From Bacteroidaceae bacterium (GTDB taxonomy: Bacteria; Bacteroidota; Bacteroidia; Bacteroidales; Bacteroidaceae), in the NCBI GenBank assembly GCA_017622815.1, contig JAGAQH010000042.1, positions 1 through 64,000 of the forward strand: DNA of 64,000 nucleotides. Reading direction: 5' to 3'. The notes under the pieces are model-generated. The model was not told the origin of the DNA. It saw nothing but the letters and a program-made list of their open reading frames with translations, and did no database searches. The translations under genes were made by a program, and so were the position numbers. Below, one piece after another: positions 51,835-61,810 of the stretch (position 1 is the first letter of the stretch; each line of letters opens with the position of its first letter).

Positions 51835-52554
51835 ATGATACACCTCAGGGACATCAACAAAACATACTTCGGAGCACAGCCCCTGCATGTGCTTAAAGGC
51901 ATCAACCTGCACATAGAGGAAGGAGAATTCGTTTCCATCATGGGGCAATCCGGCTCGGGCAAGTCAACTCTGCTTAATATTTTAGGCATATTGGACAATT
52001 ATGATTCCGGGGAGTACATGTTGGCTGGCACCAGAATATGGAACTTGTCGGAAACACGGGCGGCTCAGTATCGCAACAGGATGATAGGCTTCATCTTCCA
52101 GTCCTTTAACCTCATAGGGTTCAAGAATGCTGTCGAGAATGTGGAACTTCCATTGTATTACCAGGGTGTAGGCCGTAGGGAAAGGCATCGCATGGCAATG
52201 GAATATCTGGACAGGTTGGGGCTCGCACAATGGGCGGAACACTATCCCAACGAGATGTCCGGCGGACAGAAGCAGCGTGTGGCCATAGCGCGTGCCCTGA
52301 TAACAAAGCCCAAGATAATCCTGGCCGACGAACCTACGGGTGCATTGGATTCCAAGACCAGTGTGGAAGTGATGCAGCTGCTGAAGGAACTGAACCGCGA
52401 GCAGGGCATGACCATTGTGGTGGTTACGCACGAAAGCGGTGTTGCCAACGAAACCAACAAGATTATCCGAATACAGGACGGCATTATAGGCGACATAGAA
52501 ATCAACGAGGGGCACAACTCCTCGCCATTCGGCATAAACGGATACATGAAATGA
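51835..52554 (+). CDS. ABC transporter ATP-binding protein (MacB/LolD type)
   Basis: 239 residues. Walker A GQSGSGKSTLLNI, signature MSGGQKQRVAIAR and Walker B IILADEPTGALD are complete. It energises the two permeases that follow, in a MacB-like type VII ABC system. The stop overlaps the first permease start by 4 nt. Confidence 0.93.
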   Translation: MIHLRDINKTYFGAQPLHVLKGINLHIEEGEFVSIMGQSGSGKSTLLNILGILDNYDSGEYMLAGTRIWNLSETRAAQYRNRMIGFIFQSFNLIGFKNAVENVELPLYYQGVGRRERHRMAMEYLDRLGLAQWAEHYPNEMSGGQKQRVAIARALITKPKIILADEPTGALDSKTSVEVMQLLKELNREQGMTIVVVTHESGVANETNKIIRIQDGIIGDIEINEGHNSSPFGINGYMK

Positions 52555-53810
52555 TAGAGCTTCTGAAGGAAATATGGGCAACGGTGCGCCACAACAGGTT
52601 GCGTACCGCACTGACAGGATTTGCTGTGGGATGGGGAATCTTCATCCTCATCTTCCTTCTGGGTGCAGGCAACGGACTTATAAACGCACAGATGAAGCAG
52701 TCGGAGCGTTTCCTTGCCAATTCTATGGTTGTCTTCGGCGGATGGACTACAAAGCCCCACAATGGTTTTGAGCGCGGACGTAACATAAGGCTGGACAACA
52801 AGGACCTGCTTACTACTGCTAACAGCTTCACCGAAAACATAAGGCAGACAGGTGCCGTCGTATGGAGGGGAGGGGCAACCTTCAGCCTTGGGGCCAACTA
52901 CGTGGCTGCACAGAACATATGTGGCGCATATCCGGTGAAGGCAAGGATAGACAAACTTGAAATGGTCCATGGCAGGTTCATCAACGACATAGATATCCGA
53001 GAGAAGCGCAAGGTGATAATTCTCACCCAGACCCAGGCAAAAGAACTTGCCAAAGACATGGCCTCCTTGCCGGGAAAGTACATAAAGGTAAACGACATAA
53101 TGTTCCTTGTGGCCGGTATATGCAAGGATGACAGTTCCGGCGAGAACAATACCGCCTTTGCACCTTTCACCACAATATCCACGATTTACAATTACGGACA
53201 TAGGGTGGACAGGCTGGAGTTTACCTTCACCGGTGTTTCCACCCAGGAGGAAAGCGATGCCTTTGAAGACAGATACCGCTCGCGTATAAATTCCAATCAC
53301 GATGCCGCCCCGGACGATGACGGTGCTGTGTGGATATGGAACAGGCTTGCCCAAAGCATACAGATGAATGCCGGTCTTGCCATACTGCGCACGGCACTCT
53401 GGATAGTGGGCCTGTTTACATTGCTGAGCGGTGTTGTGGGCGTAAGCAATATCATGCTCATTACGGTGAAGGAGCGTACCCGGGAAATTGGCATACGCAA
53501 GGCCTTAGGGGCTGGCACGTGGTCAATACTGAGGATGATTATCGTGGAGAGCGTCGTAATAACGACATTCTTCGGCTACATAGGCATGCTTTGTGGGGTG
53601 TTGGCAAACGAGTACATGAATGCCACCATAGGCAAGGAAGTGGTTGACACGGGCATATTCCAGGCAACCATGTTCCTCAATCCCACCGTAGGGCTGGACG
53701 TGTGCATACAGGCAACCATGGTGATGATAATAGCGGGTACCGTGGCAGGTCTGATACCTGCCCTCAAGGCAGCAAGGGTAAGGCCCATAGTGGCTCTAAA
53801 TGCGAAATAA
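52551..53810 (+). CDS. MacB-type ABC permease 1
   Basis: 419 residues from ATG 52551. N-terminal helix, a large periplasmic domain (about 45-280) and three C-terminal helices with the FtsX motif GVVGVSNIMLITVKERTREI and GIRKALGAGTWSI. The stop of the ATPase overlaps its start. Works with permease 2 as a likely heterodimer. Confidence 0.9.
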   Translation: MIELLKEIWATVRHNRLRTALTGFAVGWGIFILIFLLGAGNGLINAQMKQSERFLANSMVVFGGWTTKPHNGFERGRNIRLDNKDLLTTANSFTENIRQTGAVVWRGGATFSLGANYVAAQNICGAYPVKARIDKLEMVHGRFINDIDIREKRKVIILTQTQAKELAKDMASLPGKYIKVNDIMFLVAGICKDDSSGENNTAFAPFTTISTIYNYGHRVDRLEFTFTGVSTQEESDAFEDRYRSRINSNHDAAPDDDGAVWIWNRLAQSIQMNAGLAILRTALWIVGLFTLLSGVVGVSNIMLITVKERTREIGIRKALGAGTWSILRMIIVESVVITTFFGYIGMLCGVLANEYMNATIGKEVVDTGIFQATMFLNPTVGLDVCIQATMVMIIAGTVAGLIPALKAARVRPIVALNAK

Positions 53811-53828
53811 TGTCATAAGCAATTACAG

Positions 53829-55064
53829 ATGACCGAATTCATTAGGGAAATACTCGATACCATCTCTCGCAACAGAAGCCGCAGCCTGCTTACGGGTTTC
53901 GGTATCTTTTGGGGCATATTCATACTTGTATGCCTCATAGGAAGCACACATGGCCTGAAGGAATTGCTGCAGAACAACTTCAGCAATTTCGCCACCAATT
54001 CTGCCATGGTATGGTCAAGGCCCACAACCAATATCTACAAGGGATTCCAGAAGGGAAGGGTATGGCAGATGAACAATTCGGATGTGGCACGCCTGCGCAA
54101 CAACATTCCGGAATTGGATGTCGTTACTCCCATGCTGTCCGGAGGGTCTAAGTTGGCCGTAAACGGTGAAAACAACTATACAGCCAATGTAAGCGGCACT
54201 ACCGAGGAGTACCAAAAGGTGTGCACTCCGGAAATGCGCTACGGTCGGCACCTGAACGTTATGGACATCAAGCAGGGACGCAAGGTGTGCGTGATAGGCA
54301 GGCAGGTGTACGAAAACCTGTTTCCGGAAGGCGGCGACCCTTTGGGCAAGAGTGTACGCATAGATTCCACCTACTATAGTGTCGTTGGAGTAGATTTCAA
54401 TCCGGGAAACTTCTCCATAGGAGGCAGGACGGACGAAAGCATACTGATACCCGTCAGCGTGATGCAGCGTGTTTACAATCTCGGCAATGAGGTCCACCTG
54501 ATAGCAATGACTGCCAAGGACGGGATAAAGATGGGAATGCTGACATCGCGCATACGCCAGACAATAGCAAGCCGGCACCTCATCAGTCCGGAGGATGAAC
54601 AGGCCATATCCGTTTTCAACACCGAGGTGCTCTTCGGCATACTGGACAGCCTGTTCCGCGGCGTCACCTTCCTCAGTTGGCTCGTGGGCATAGGCACACT
54701 GCTGGCCGGAGCCATAGGAGTGAGCAATATCATGATGGTGACGGTAAAGGAGAGGACTGTGGAGATAGGCATACGTCGTGCTATTGGAGCCACCCCAAGG
54801 ATGATACTGACACAGATAATATGCGAAAGCATCCTTCTTACTGCGGTAGCAGGCATGATGGGCATACTTCTGGCCGTGTCCGTACTACAGATGGTGGAAC
54901 TTGCTAATACGGAGAACGGAGTTGCATCTGCTCATTTCCAGGTGGACTTCTGGACAGCAATCATAGCAACCCTGCTGCTGTGCCTGTTGGGCGGACTGGC
55001 AGGAATGGCACCGGCCCTGAGGGCTATGGCCATAAAGCCGGTAGATGCCATGAGGGACGAATAG
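53829..55064 (+). CDS. MacB-type ABC permease 2
   Basis: 411 residues. The same layout as permease 1, with the FtsX motif GAIGVSNIMMVTVKERTVEI and GIRRAIGATPRM near the C-terminus. Starts 18 nt after permease 1; the two are only moderately alike, suggesting a heterodimer. Confidence 0.9.
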   Translation: MTEFIREILDTISRNRSRSLLTGFGIFWGIFILVCLIGSTHGLKELLQNNFSNFATNSAMVWSRPTTNIYKGFQKGRVWQMNNSDVARLRNNIPELDVVTPMLSGGSKLAVNGENNYTANVSGTTEEYQKVCTPEMRYGRHLNVMDIKQGRKVCVIGRQVYENLFPEGGDPLGKSVRIDSTYYSVVGVDFNPGNFSIGGRTDESILIPVSVMQRVYNLGNEVHLIAMTAKDGIKMGMLTSRIRQTIASRHLISPEDEQAISVFNTEVLFGILDSLFRGVTFLSWLVGIGTLLAGAIGVSNIMMVTVKERTVEIGIRRAIGATPRMILTQIICESILLTAVAGMMGILLAVSVLQMVELANTENGVASAHFQVDFWTAIIATLLLCLLGGLAGMAPALRAMAIKPVDAMRDE

Positions 55065-55094
55065 GAAATATAAGTAACACAACAACTGACATAT

Positions 55095-56192
55095 ATGAAG
55101 AAGTACTCAAAACTATTTTTTGCCGCCTTGGCACTGTTAGTGTTTATCGGCACATTTGTTTTCCTGTGGCAGAAATCGCTCCCGCAGGAGATAAAGTACA
55201 ATGAATTCACGCCTACAAAGGAAGATATCGTCAAGAGCACAATCATAACAGGCAGGATTGAACCTCGCGACGAGGTCAATGTAAAACCGCAGATCAGCGG
55301 TATCATATCGGAGATATACAAGGAAGCCGGAGAATATGTCCAGGCAGGGGAAGTCATAGCAAAGGTGAAGGTGATACCGGAAATGAACCAACTCACTGCG
55401 GCACAGAGCCGTGTGCGTCTGGCTGAAATAAACATGAACCAGATAAAGACAGACTACGAGCGCTACAAGCGACTTTACGACAAGGAACTGGTAAGCGCAT
55501 CGGAATACGAGAAGATACGCCAGCAGTACAATCAGGCCCGGGAAGAAATGGGGGCTGCCGAAGATGCCTTGCTAGTAGTAAGCGAGGGCGTCTCACGAAG
55601 CAATGCCAACGCCAGCAGCACCTTGATACGCTCCACCATTTCGGGTTTAATACTCGACGTACCGGTAAAGGTGGGTAACTCCGTCATCCTGAGCAACACC
55701 TTCAACGACGGTACCACCATTGCCAGCGTGGCAAACATGAACGACCTGATTTTCCGTGGTAATATAGACGAGAGCGAGGTGGGGCGCATACACACCGGCA
55801 TGCCCATGAGCATTACCATAGGAGCATTGCAGGACCTCCACTTCGATGCCCTGCTGGAATACATTTCTCCCAAGGCAGTACAGAGCAATGGTGCCAACCA
55901 GTTCGAGATAAAGGCCTCGGTAACTATAAAGGACAGCGTGCAGGTACGCTCGGGCTATAGTGCCAATGCAGAGATAGTTCTGGCAAAGGCAAAGGGAGTG
56001 CTTGCAGTACCGGAAAGTGCCATCGAGTTCAGTGGCGACTCCACATTCGTCTACATTGTTCAGGGCGACAAAGAGAACAGGACATACACGCGTACCCACG
56101 TGGAAACTGGCCTCAGCGACGGAGTAAAGATAGAAATCAAGAAAGGCATTACGGAAAAAGACTTGATACGCGGACCACAGATAATAGAATGA
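55095..56192 (+). CDS. MacA-like periplasmic adaptor
   Basis: 365 residues. One N-terminal helix (about residues 6-25), a lipoyl half (VNVKPQISGIISEIYKEAG), a hairpin (residues 100-150) and beta-barrel parts (ISGLILDVPVKVGNSV; VPESAIEF). It links the MacB-type permeases to an outer-membrane TolC-type channel, which is not encoded here. Last gene of the exporter operon. Confidence 0.92.
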   Translation: MKKYSKLFFAALALLVFIGTFVFLWQKSLPQEIKYNEFTPTKEDIVKSTIITGRIEPRDEVNVKPQISGIISEIYKEAGEYVQAGEVIAKVKVIPEMNQLTAAQSRVRLAEINMNQIKTDYERYKRLYDKELVSASEYEKIRQQYNQAREEMGAAEDALLVVSEGVSRSNANASSTLIRSTISGLILDVPVKVGNSVILSNTFNDGTTIASVANMNDLIFRGNIDESEVGRIHTGMPMSITIGALQDLHFDALLEYISPKAVQSNGANQFEIKASVTIKDSVQVRSGYSANAEIVLAKAKGVLAVPESAIEFSGDSTFVYIVQGDKENRTYTRTHVETGLSDGVKIEIKKGITEKDLIRGPQIIE

Positions 56193-56285
56193 CGCGGGTG
56201 TGTTGTCGGGGAGAATAAAATGTATCCTTTAGCAAGTATGGATTAGACTGGTACAAGATTAAGGCTGTCAATATGAAATAATAGA

Positions 56286-56327
56286 AACGCCCCCCAGAAG
56301 TAGTTTTGATAACTTCTGGGGGGCGTT
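56286..56327. terminator. Strong 16-bp hairpin between exporter and pheS
   Basis: A perfect stem (56286-56301 with 56312-56327, six central G-C pairs in CCCCCC/GGGGGG) and a 10-nt loop, between convergent genes. It could end both transcripts. Confidence 0.85.
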
Positions 56328-56367
56328 ACATTTAAGGTTTGCCCTTATATATATAAATAATGTATTA

Positions 56368-57387
56368 TTAGTTTGCTGACTTGAACTCGTCCAGGAAACG
56401 TACATCGTTTTCCGAGAACATTCGCAAATCCTTCACTTGATATTTCAGGTTGGTAATGCGCTCAATGCCCATACCGAAGGCATAACCGGTATAAATGGAG
56501 CTGTCTATACCGTTTGCTTCCAACACTGCAGGGTCCACCATGCCACAACCGAGGATTTCAACCCAACCAGTGTGCTTGCAGAAGGAACATCCCTTGCCTC
56601 CGCACAGGTGGCAGGAAATATCCATCTCTGCACTTGGTTCTGTGAAGGGGAAGTAGGAGGGACGAAGACGAATTTGAGTTTCCTCGCCAAACATTTCCTG
56701 AGCAAACAACAACAGTACCTGCTTTAAATCGGTGAACGAAACGTTCTTGTCAATATACAAACCCTCTACCTGATGGAAGAAACAATGTGCACGGGCAGAA
56801 ATAGCCTCGTTGCGATATACTCGTCCGGGGCAGATAACTCGGATAGGAGGCTGGCTGCTTTCCATTACACGGGCTTGCACGGAACTTGTGTGTGAGCGCA
56901 GGATTATATCGGGACGAGCCTCAACGAAGAACGTGTCCTGCATATCACGCGCAGGGTGGTCGTCTGCAAAATTCATGCTGGAGTATACATGCCAGTCGTC
57001 CTCCACCTCAGGACCTTCTGCCAGAGTGAAGCCAAGACGAGAGAATATGTCTACAATTTCATTCTTGACAATAGTCAAAGGATGGCGGGTGCCAAGAGCA
57101 ATGGGGTAGGGGGTACGGGTCAAATCAACGGAAGAACAGCTGCTTGATTCTACAGCAGCATTTTCCTTCAGTTCGTTAATCTTTGCCGTGATGGCTTGTT
57201 TCAAGGCGTTAATGCGCTGTCCAAGTTCCCTTTTCTGTTCTGGGGCAACACTACGGAATTCCTCCATGAGGTCGTTCATTATGCCTTTTCGTCCCAGATA
57301 TTTAATTCTAAATTGTTCTACTTCTTCCGCAGTATTGGCCTGCAATTTCCCAATCTCTGCAGCAAGTTGTTCTATCTTTGTAATCAT
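56368..57387 (-). CDS. pheS: Phenylalanine-tRNA ligase alpha subunit
   Basis: 339 residues, full length. N-terminal coiled coil (about 1-90), then the class II catalytic core with motif 2 around SHTSSVQARVMES, EGLYIDKNVSFTDLKQ and the terminal GFGMGIERITNLKY-like segment (YAFGMGIERITNLK). Activates phenylalanine and charges tRNA-Phe together with PheT, which is not in the window. Confidence 0.96.
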   Translation of the reverse strand: MITKIEQLAAEIGKLQANTAEEVEQFRIKYLGRKGIMNDLMEEFRSVAPEQKRELGQRINALKQAITAKINELKENAAVESSSCSSVDLTRTPYPIALGTRHPLTIVKNEIVDIFSRLGFTLAEGPEVEDDWHVYSSMNFADDHPARDMQDTFFVEARPDIILRSHTSSVQARVMESSQPPIRVICPGRVYRNEAISARAHCFFHQVEGLYIDKNVSFTDLKQVLLLFAQEMFGEETQIRLRPSYFPFTEPSAEMDISCHLCGGKGCSFCKHTGWVEILGCGMVDPAVLEANGIDSSIYTGYAFGMGIERITNLKYQVKDLRMFSENDVRFLDEFKSAN

Positions 57388-57406
57388 GTTTGTATGAAAT
57401 TTTCTG

Positions 57407-57414
57407 CAAAGTTA
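57407..57414 (-). promoter_or_regulatory. pheS promoter -7 element (TAACTTTG)
   Basis: Exact consensus on the minus strand, 20 nt before the pheS start. Confidence 0.65.
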
Positions 57415-57499
57415 ATGATTTTTGGCAATAAAAGAACTCTATATGGAAAGAAATGTGTACATTTGTATTGAATAATATTCATCAAGTCATGTGTCCGTA

Positions 57500-58357
57500 A
57501 TGTGTTTGAAAAATCCTCTTGTCTACATTCTTGTTTTCCTTTTATGCTCCGCAACTTTGTCGTGTATTGGCGTTTCCAAAGATAAGACGATAAAGGAGGA
57601 GCCGGATATGCATGACTCCATTGTCAGAGAACAGTCCCTTCTTGTGTCTGACGATGAGATGGAGAATGCCAATCGCTATAATCATAGAGCCGATGAGCTT
57701 TTTGATGATTTTCTCTATGTCTATATCCACGACAAGGATGTGCAACTTCAGCGGACTTTATTTCCCATAAAAGAACGACTCATTGATGGTTCTACACATA
57801 CAATAAACAAGGATATGTGGCATGATGCTCTTGACTTCATGAATAACGAATATACTACAACCATCTACGGAGACATACAGGACAAGGGCATAAACGAGAA
57901 CACTTCGCTTGAGAACGCATCTGTGGAAAGAATAGATCTGCTTAAGATGGTCCTGACATCATATGACTTCATAAAGGATAACGGTAAATGGAACCTCAAG
58001 GAAATAAGGAATATGTCTTTTAATGATTCCGATCTGAAGGATTTCCTGTTCTTTTATTCAAAGTTCTGCCAAGATTCGTCATACCAAAGAAGAGCGCTTG
58101 CAAAATCCATACGTATTTCCATGCTGGATCCGGAAGATGATACGCAAATCATAGAGGGTTTTATAAATAGAGAACAGTGGTCTACCATAAACAATGGCAT
58201 TCCCGGCGGCATAATCAGCAACATCAGATACGGACAGAAATATTACAATGCCAAAAGCATTCTGATGGAAAAGGTAAGCATAGGCAACGGAATGTCCGAG
58301 ACCTTCTATTTTGCAAAGAACAGAAATAGATGGGAATTAGTGGGATATGAAAATTAA
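57500..58357 (+). CDS. DUF4348-type lipoprotein
   Basis: 285 residues. Signal peptide with a lipobox-like LLCSATLSCIG, then an acidic linker and a domain containing RADELFDDFLYVYIHDKD and FPIKERLIDGSTHTI, which I recall from the Bacteroidales DUF4348 group. A GTG 9 nt upstream may be the start. Function unknown; expected at the inner face of the outer membrane. murB follows after 31 nt. Exact bases at the start could be off by one in my reading. Confidence 0.75.
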   Translation: MCLKNPLVYILVFLLCSATLSCIGVSKDKTIKEEPDMHDSIVREQSLLVSDDEMENANRYNHRADELFDDFLYVYIHDKDVQLQRTLFPIKERLIDGSTHTINKDMWHDALDFMNNEYTTTIYGDIQDKGINENTSLENASVERIDLLKMVLTSYDFIKDNGKWNLKEIRNMSFNDSDLKDFLFFYSKFCQDSSYQRRALAKSIRISMLDPEDDTQIIEGFINREQWSTINNGIPGGIISNIRYGQKYYNAKSILMEKVSIGNGMSETFYFAKNRNRWELVGYEN

Positions 58358-58388
58358 ATCCCGCATACATTGACTAAGCACAATCTGA

Positions 58389-59420
58389 ATGATACAGGTT
58401 AATAAAAATATTTCTTTACTGGAATACAACACATTCGGTATAGACGTTTCTGCAGAAACAATGGTAGTCTATGATTCTGTAGACGATTTGACTGAATTGA
58501 TTCACCATTCCTTATGCAACTTTCCAAAGCCCATCCTGCATATAGGCGAAGGGAGCAACCTCCTGTTTTTAGAGGACTTTCGTGGCACAATACTACGCAG
58601 CAATATCAACAATGTTAATGTAATCGAGCAAAACGATGACCATGTTATCGTTCAGGTTGGTGCCGGTTGGAACATGGACGACTTTATATCTTACTCTATA
58701 TCCAAGGGATGGTATGGATTGGAAAATCTAAGCAAAATACCCGGACAAGTCGGATCCAGTGCCGTACAGAATATAGGAGCATATGGCGTTGAAGTAGGGG
58801 ACTTTATTTATTCTGTAAACTGCATATCTATCGCTGACGGCACATACAGGAAGTTTTCTCACGATGAGTGTAACTTCATGTACAGACATAGCATATTCAA
58901 ATCGCCGGAATATCGTGGTAAATACGTAGTTACAAGCGTTGAGTATAAGCTAAACCTTGATTTCACGCCACATATTGATTACGGAGGCATCAGGCAACAG
59001 ATTGATTTATTAGGGGAAACACCGGAAACATTGTCTGCACAAAAATTGCGCGACATCATAAGCAACATTCGCGAAGAAAAACTTCCCGATCCTAAGGTCT
59101 ATGGAAATGCCGGTAGCTTTTTTATGAATCCTATTGTTGACAGGGACACATACAACAAATTGGTGTCATGCTACCCGAATATCCCCAAATATGAAATAGA
59201 CAGCAATAATGTTAAAATCCCGGCAGCATGGCTGATTGAGCAGTGCGGATGGAAAGGAAAAACTGTTGGACACGTAGGTGTTCATCCGAAACAACCACTC
59301 GTATTGATAAATCTTGGTGGCGCAACAGGAAAGGAGATACAAAACATGTCAGATACGATTCGCCATGAAGTATTAGACAAGTTTGGTATCTCCATTATAC
59401 CCGAGGTCAACTTTATATAG
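58389..59420 (+). CDS. murB: UDP-N-acetylmuramate dehydrogenase
   Basis: 343 residues, type I MurB length. The FAD segments LHIGEGSNLLF and GLENLSKIPGQVGSSAVQNIG, and the catalytic GNAGSFFMNP serine region, are present, and PAAWLIEQCGWKG ends the signature. It reduces UDP-GlcNAc-enolpyruvate to UDP-MurNAc. Convergent with the kinase/RapZ/MurU fusion, which also concerns muramate. Confidence 0.95.
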   Translation: MIQVNKNISLLEYNTFGIDVSAETMVVYDSVDDLTELIHHSLCNFPKPILHIGEGSNLLFLEDFRGTILRSNINNVNVIEQNDDHVIVQVGAGWNMDDFISYSISKGWYGLENLSKIPGQVGSSAVQNIGAYGVEVGDFIYSVNCISIADGTYRKFSHDECNFMYRHSIFKSPEYRGKYVVTSVEYKLNLDFTPHIDYGGIRQQIDLLGETPETLSAQKLRDIISNIREEKLPDPKVYGNAGSFFMNPIVDRDTYNKLVSCYPNIPKYEIDSNNVKIPAAWLIEQCGWKGKTVGHVGVHPKQPLVLINLGGATGKEIQNMSDTIRHEVLDKFGISIIPEVNFI

Positions 59421-59493
59421 AAGCCGTTCCCGTCAATAGGATGGGATGATTTTAAGTGTTAGACAACAACACAAGTAAACATAATGTCCATTA

Positions 59494-61767
59494 TCAAAGT
59501 TTGGCAATAAAATAATTAGCGACTTCTAATGTGTGTATTTTTCCCACGTCAACAAGCTCCAGGTCATCCTGTGTATAGCCCTTGATTTCTCGTATACTGC
59601 AAATATTCAGATAGAAATCTATAATGCTGAATTTCTGGGGCCAGGACATCATTAAATCTAAAAGATTACATTTTATATAATGTATGCCGGCAAAAGCTCT
59701 GAGATGGTATTTATCAACGTCAAGCTTGTTTGGTTGCAATTTAGTGATGGCTTCATGAACATCATCAAATGAACTTTTAACTTCTCCGGTTTCGATGTTT
59801 GTCCATCCGACAAGTCTCATGTTGTCATCAAAAATCAGATAACGGGCTGTTTTTCGTTTTGAGACAACAAGGACAGCATCTGCAGAAGAGTCTGCATACG
59901 TCCACAAAGCGTTGATTTGGAGATTTGACAAAATATCAACATTGTGAACCAAGAACCTCTGTTCCGGATTGTTGCAAGTTAGCAACGATGCTGCATGCAA
60001 AATGCCACCACCGGTTTCCAGCAATTCCTCCCGTTCACTGGAAAATGTTATTTTTATATCTTTATCCTTATAATAAGGCATCTTGACGATATTCTGTCCC
60101 CATTCTTCAATCATATCGGCAAAATGATGGACATTGACAACAATATCGTTGAAACCAGCAGAAACAAGTTTATTCAATACGTGTTCAATCAATGGTTTGC
60201 CCGCAATTTCAACAAGTGCTTTGGGTCTTGTATCAGTCAGTGGTTTTAATCGTGTACCAAGACCTGCGGCAAAAATCATTGCCTTTCTTCTGGCAGGCAA
60301 AACCTTTGCAATACCCTGTTCCCTATGAACCAAAGAAACCTCTATGCCATATTTGGAATTGAGATATTCTGCCAGATGCTGGGCACTATATACACTGCGA
60401 TGCTGTCCTCCTGTGCATCCGAACGAGAACATCAGTGAGGTAAACCCTCGCTCCATGTATCTCTCGACATGTACATCGGCCAACTTATATATATTATCCA
60501 GAAATGTTAAGATTTCACCGTCTTTTTCCAAGAAATCTATGACAGGCTGGTCAAGACCTGTAAGTTTCTTGTATTGTTCATATCTGCCAGGATTATTAGT
60601 TGCCCTGCAATCAAAGACATATCCTCCGCCATTTCCAGAAGAATCCTCAGGTATGCCTTTTTTGTATGAGAAACTGTAGACGCGAACCTTCAGTTGCCCT
60701 TTACTATCACGAACAGAAGATGATGTGGCCGTCTTCTTAGCATTGTCTTTGTCTGTGCATGTGAATTTTGGCAAAGAAACAAGTCTGGTCAGGACATCAT
60801 ATAAATAAGGATATGGACAAGAGCCTTCGTAAGAAAGGACTTCACGAAGGTTGTTTATAGCAGCTGGAATACTGTCCAGGAAATATTTCTTCTGTTCATA
60901 TCTTCCTCTGAACCCATAAGCTCCCAACACCTGCAAGGTTCGGAAAAGTACCCACTGAGGGATACTTCTTCTGAAGGCCTGCTCGTCTACATCTTCATAT
61001 TCTTTCAAAGAGTGCAGATACTCATCTATCAGGTGTTGCCTCAGTTCTGCGTTAAAATGTGATGATGCTTGCCACAAGAATGAGACCAGATCATATTGTA
61101 ATTGTCCTCTCCTACCTCCTTGAAAATCGATGAGAGAAAGGTTTTCATCCTTGTCTATCATCACATTTCGCGCCTGGAAGTCTCGATACAGGAAGTAGTT
61201 TTTAGTTGATTTGCCTAAATTGCCGGCCAACTGGCAGAAGCACTCTTCTAATTTGGACTCATTGAAATCGAGAGCTGTTGTCTTAAGGAAGCAATATTTG
61301 AAATAGTTAAGATCGAACATTACATTTTGTTCGTTCATCTCCTCCTGTGGAAAACATTGCTTGAAATCAAGTCCGTTCGCTCCGCAAACCTGTACTCGCG
61401 GCAACAGCCTGATGGCTTTTTCCAACAGTCTGATATCGTTAGTGCTGTATCCGTCAGGATTCTCACGTCCGTTTTTCAAAGCGTCATAAAGAGTTGTACT
61501 GCCAAGATCACTTTGCAAATAACTCATTCCGTCTTCACTAACAGTCAAAACCCTGGGTACCGGCAGACCCTTTTCTGTAAAATGCCTTGATAAATATATA
61601 AACGTGTTGTTCTCTTCAATGGATGTTCCAACAGAGCCTATCAGTGTTTTACCCGAATCTTCGGTAATACGGTAATACTCGCGATTACTTCCTCCCCCTG
61701 CTATTCTTTCGCAGGAAGAAGGGGCTTTGCCTGCATATTTGGTATATAATTTGATTATGGAGTCCAT
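59494..61767 (-). CDS. Three-domain fusion: AmgK-like kinase, RapZ C-terminal domain, MurU-like nucleotidyltransferase
   Basis: 757 residues from ATG 61767. Residues 1-330: APH-like sugar kinase (GGGSNREYYRI; FLYRDFQARNVM with LSLIDFQGG as catalytic and metal motifs). Residues 358-485: RapZ C-terminal domain (GGYVFDCRATNNPGRY; FSFGCTGGQHRSVYSAQHLA) without the RapZ N-terminal ATPase. Residues 495-757: nucleotidyltransferase (IFAAGLGTRLKPLTDTRPKA; VNVHHFADM). AmgK phosphorylates MurNAc/GlcNAc at the anomeric carbon and MurU makes UDP-MurNAc, a recycling route; RapZ-C senses glucosamine-6-phosphate in enterobacteria. The fused order suggests recycling controlled by an amino-sugar signal. ATG 61818 is an alternative start. 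Confidence 0.85.
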   Translation of the reverse strand: MDSIIKLYTKYAGKAPSSCERIAGGGSNREYYRITEDSGKTLIGSVGTSIEENNTFIYLSRHFTEKGLPVPRVLTVSEDGMSYLQSDLGSTTLYDALKNGRENPDGYSTNDIRLLEKAIRLLPRVQVCGANGLDFKQCFPQEEMNEQNVMFDLNYFKYCFLKTTALDFNESKLEECFCQLAGNLGKSTKNYFLYRDFQARNVMIDKDENLSLIDFQGGRRGQLQYDLVSFLWQASSHFNAELRQHLIDEYLHSLKEYEDVDEQAFRRSIPQWVLFRTLQVLGAYGFRGRYEQKKYFLDSIPAAINNLREVLSYEGSCPYPYLYDVLTRLVSLPKFTCTDKDNAKKTATSSSVRDSKGQLKVRVYSFSYKKGIPEDSSGNGGGYVFDCRATNNPGRYEQYKKLTGLDQPVIDFLEKDGEILTFLDNIYKLADVHVERYMERGFTSLMFSFGCTGGQHRSVYSAQHLAEYLNSKYGIEVSLVHREQGIAKVLPARRKAMIFAAGLGTRLKPLTDTRPKALVEIAGKPLIEHVLNKLVSAGFNDIVVNVHHFADMIEEWGQNIVKMPYYKDKDIKITFSSEREELLETGGGILHAASLLTCNNPEQRFLVHNVDILSNLQINALWTYADSSADAVLVVSKRKTARYLIFDDNMRLVGWTNIETGEVKSSFDDVHEAITKLQPNKLDVDKYHLRAFAGIHYIKCNLLDLMMSWPQKFSIIDFYLNICSIREIKGYTQDDLELVDVGKIHTLEVANYFIAKL

Positions 61768-61810
61768 TGAGTCGATGTGTAATTGTAATCTGTTGTTATG
61801 TGTGGTATGT

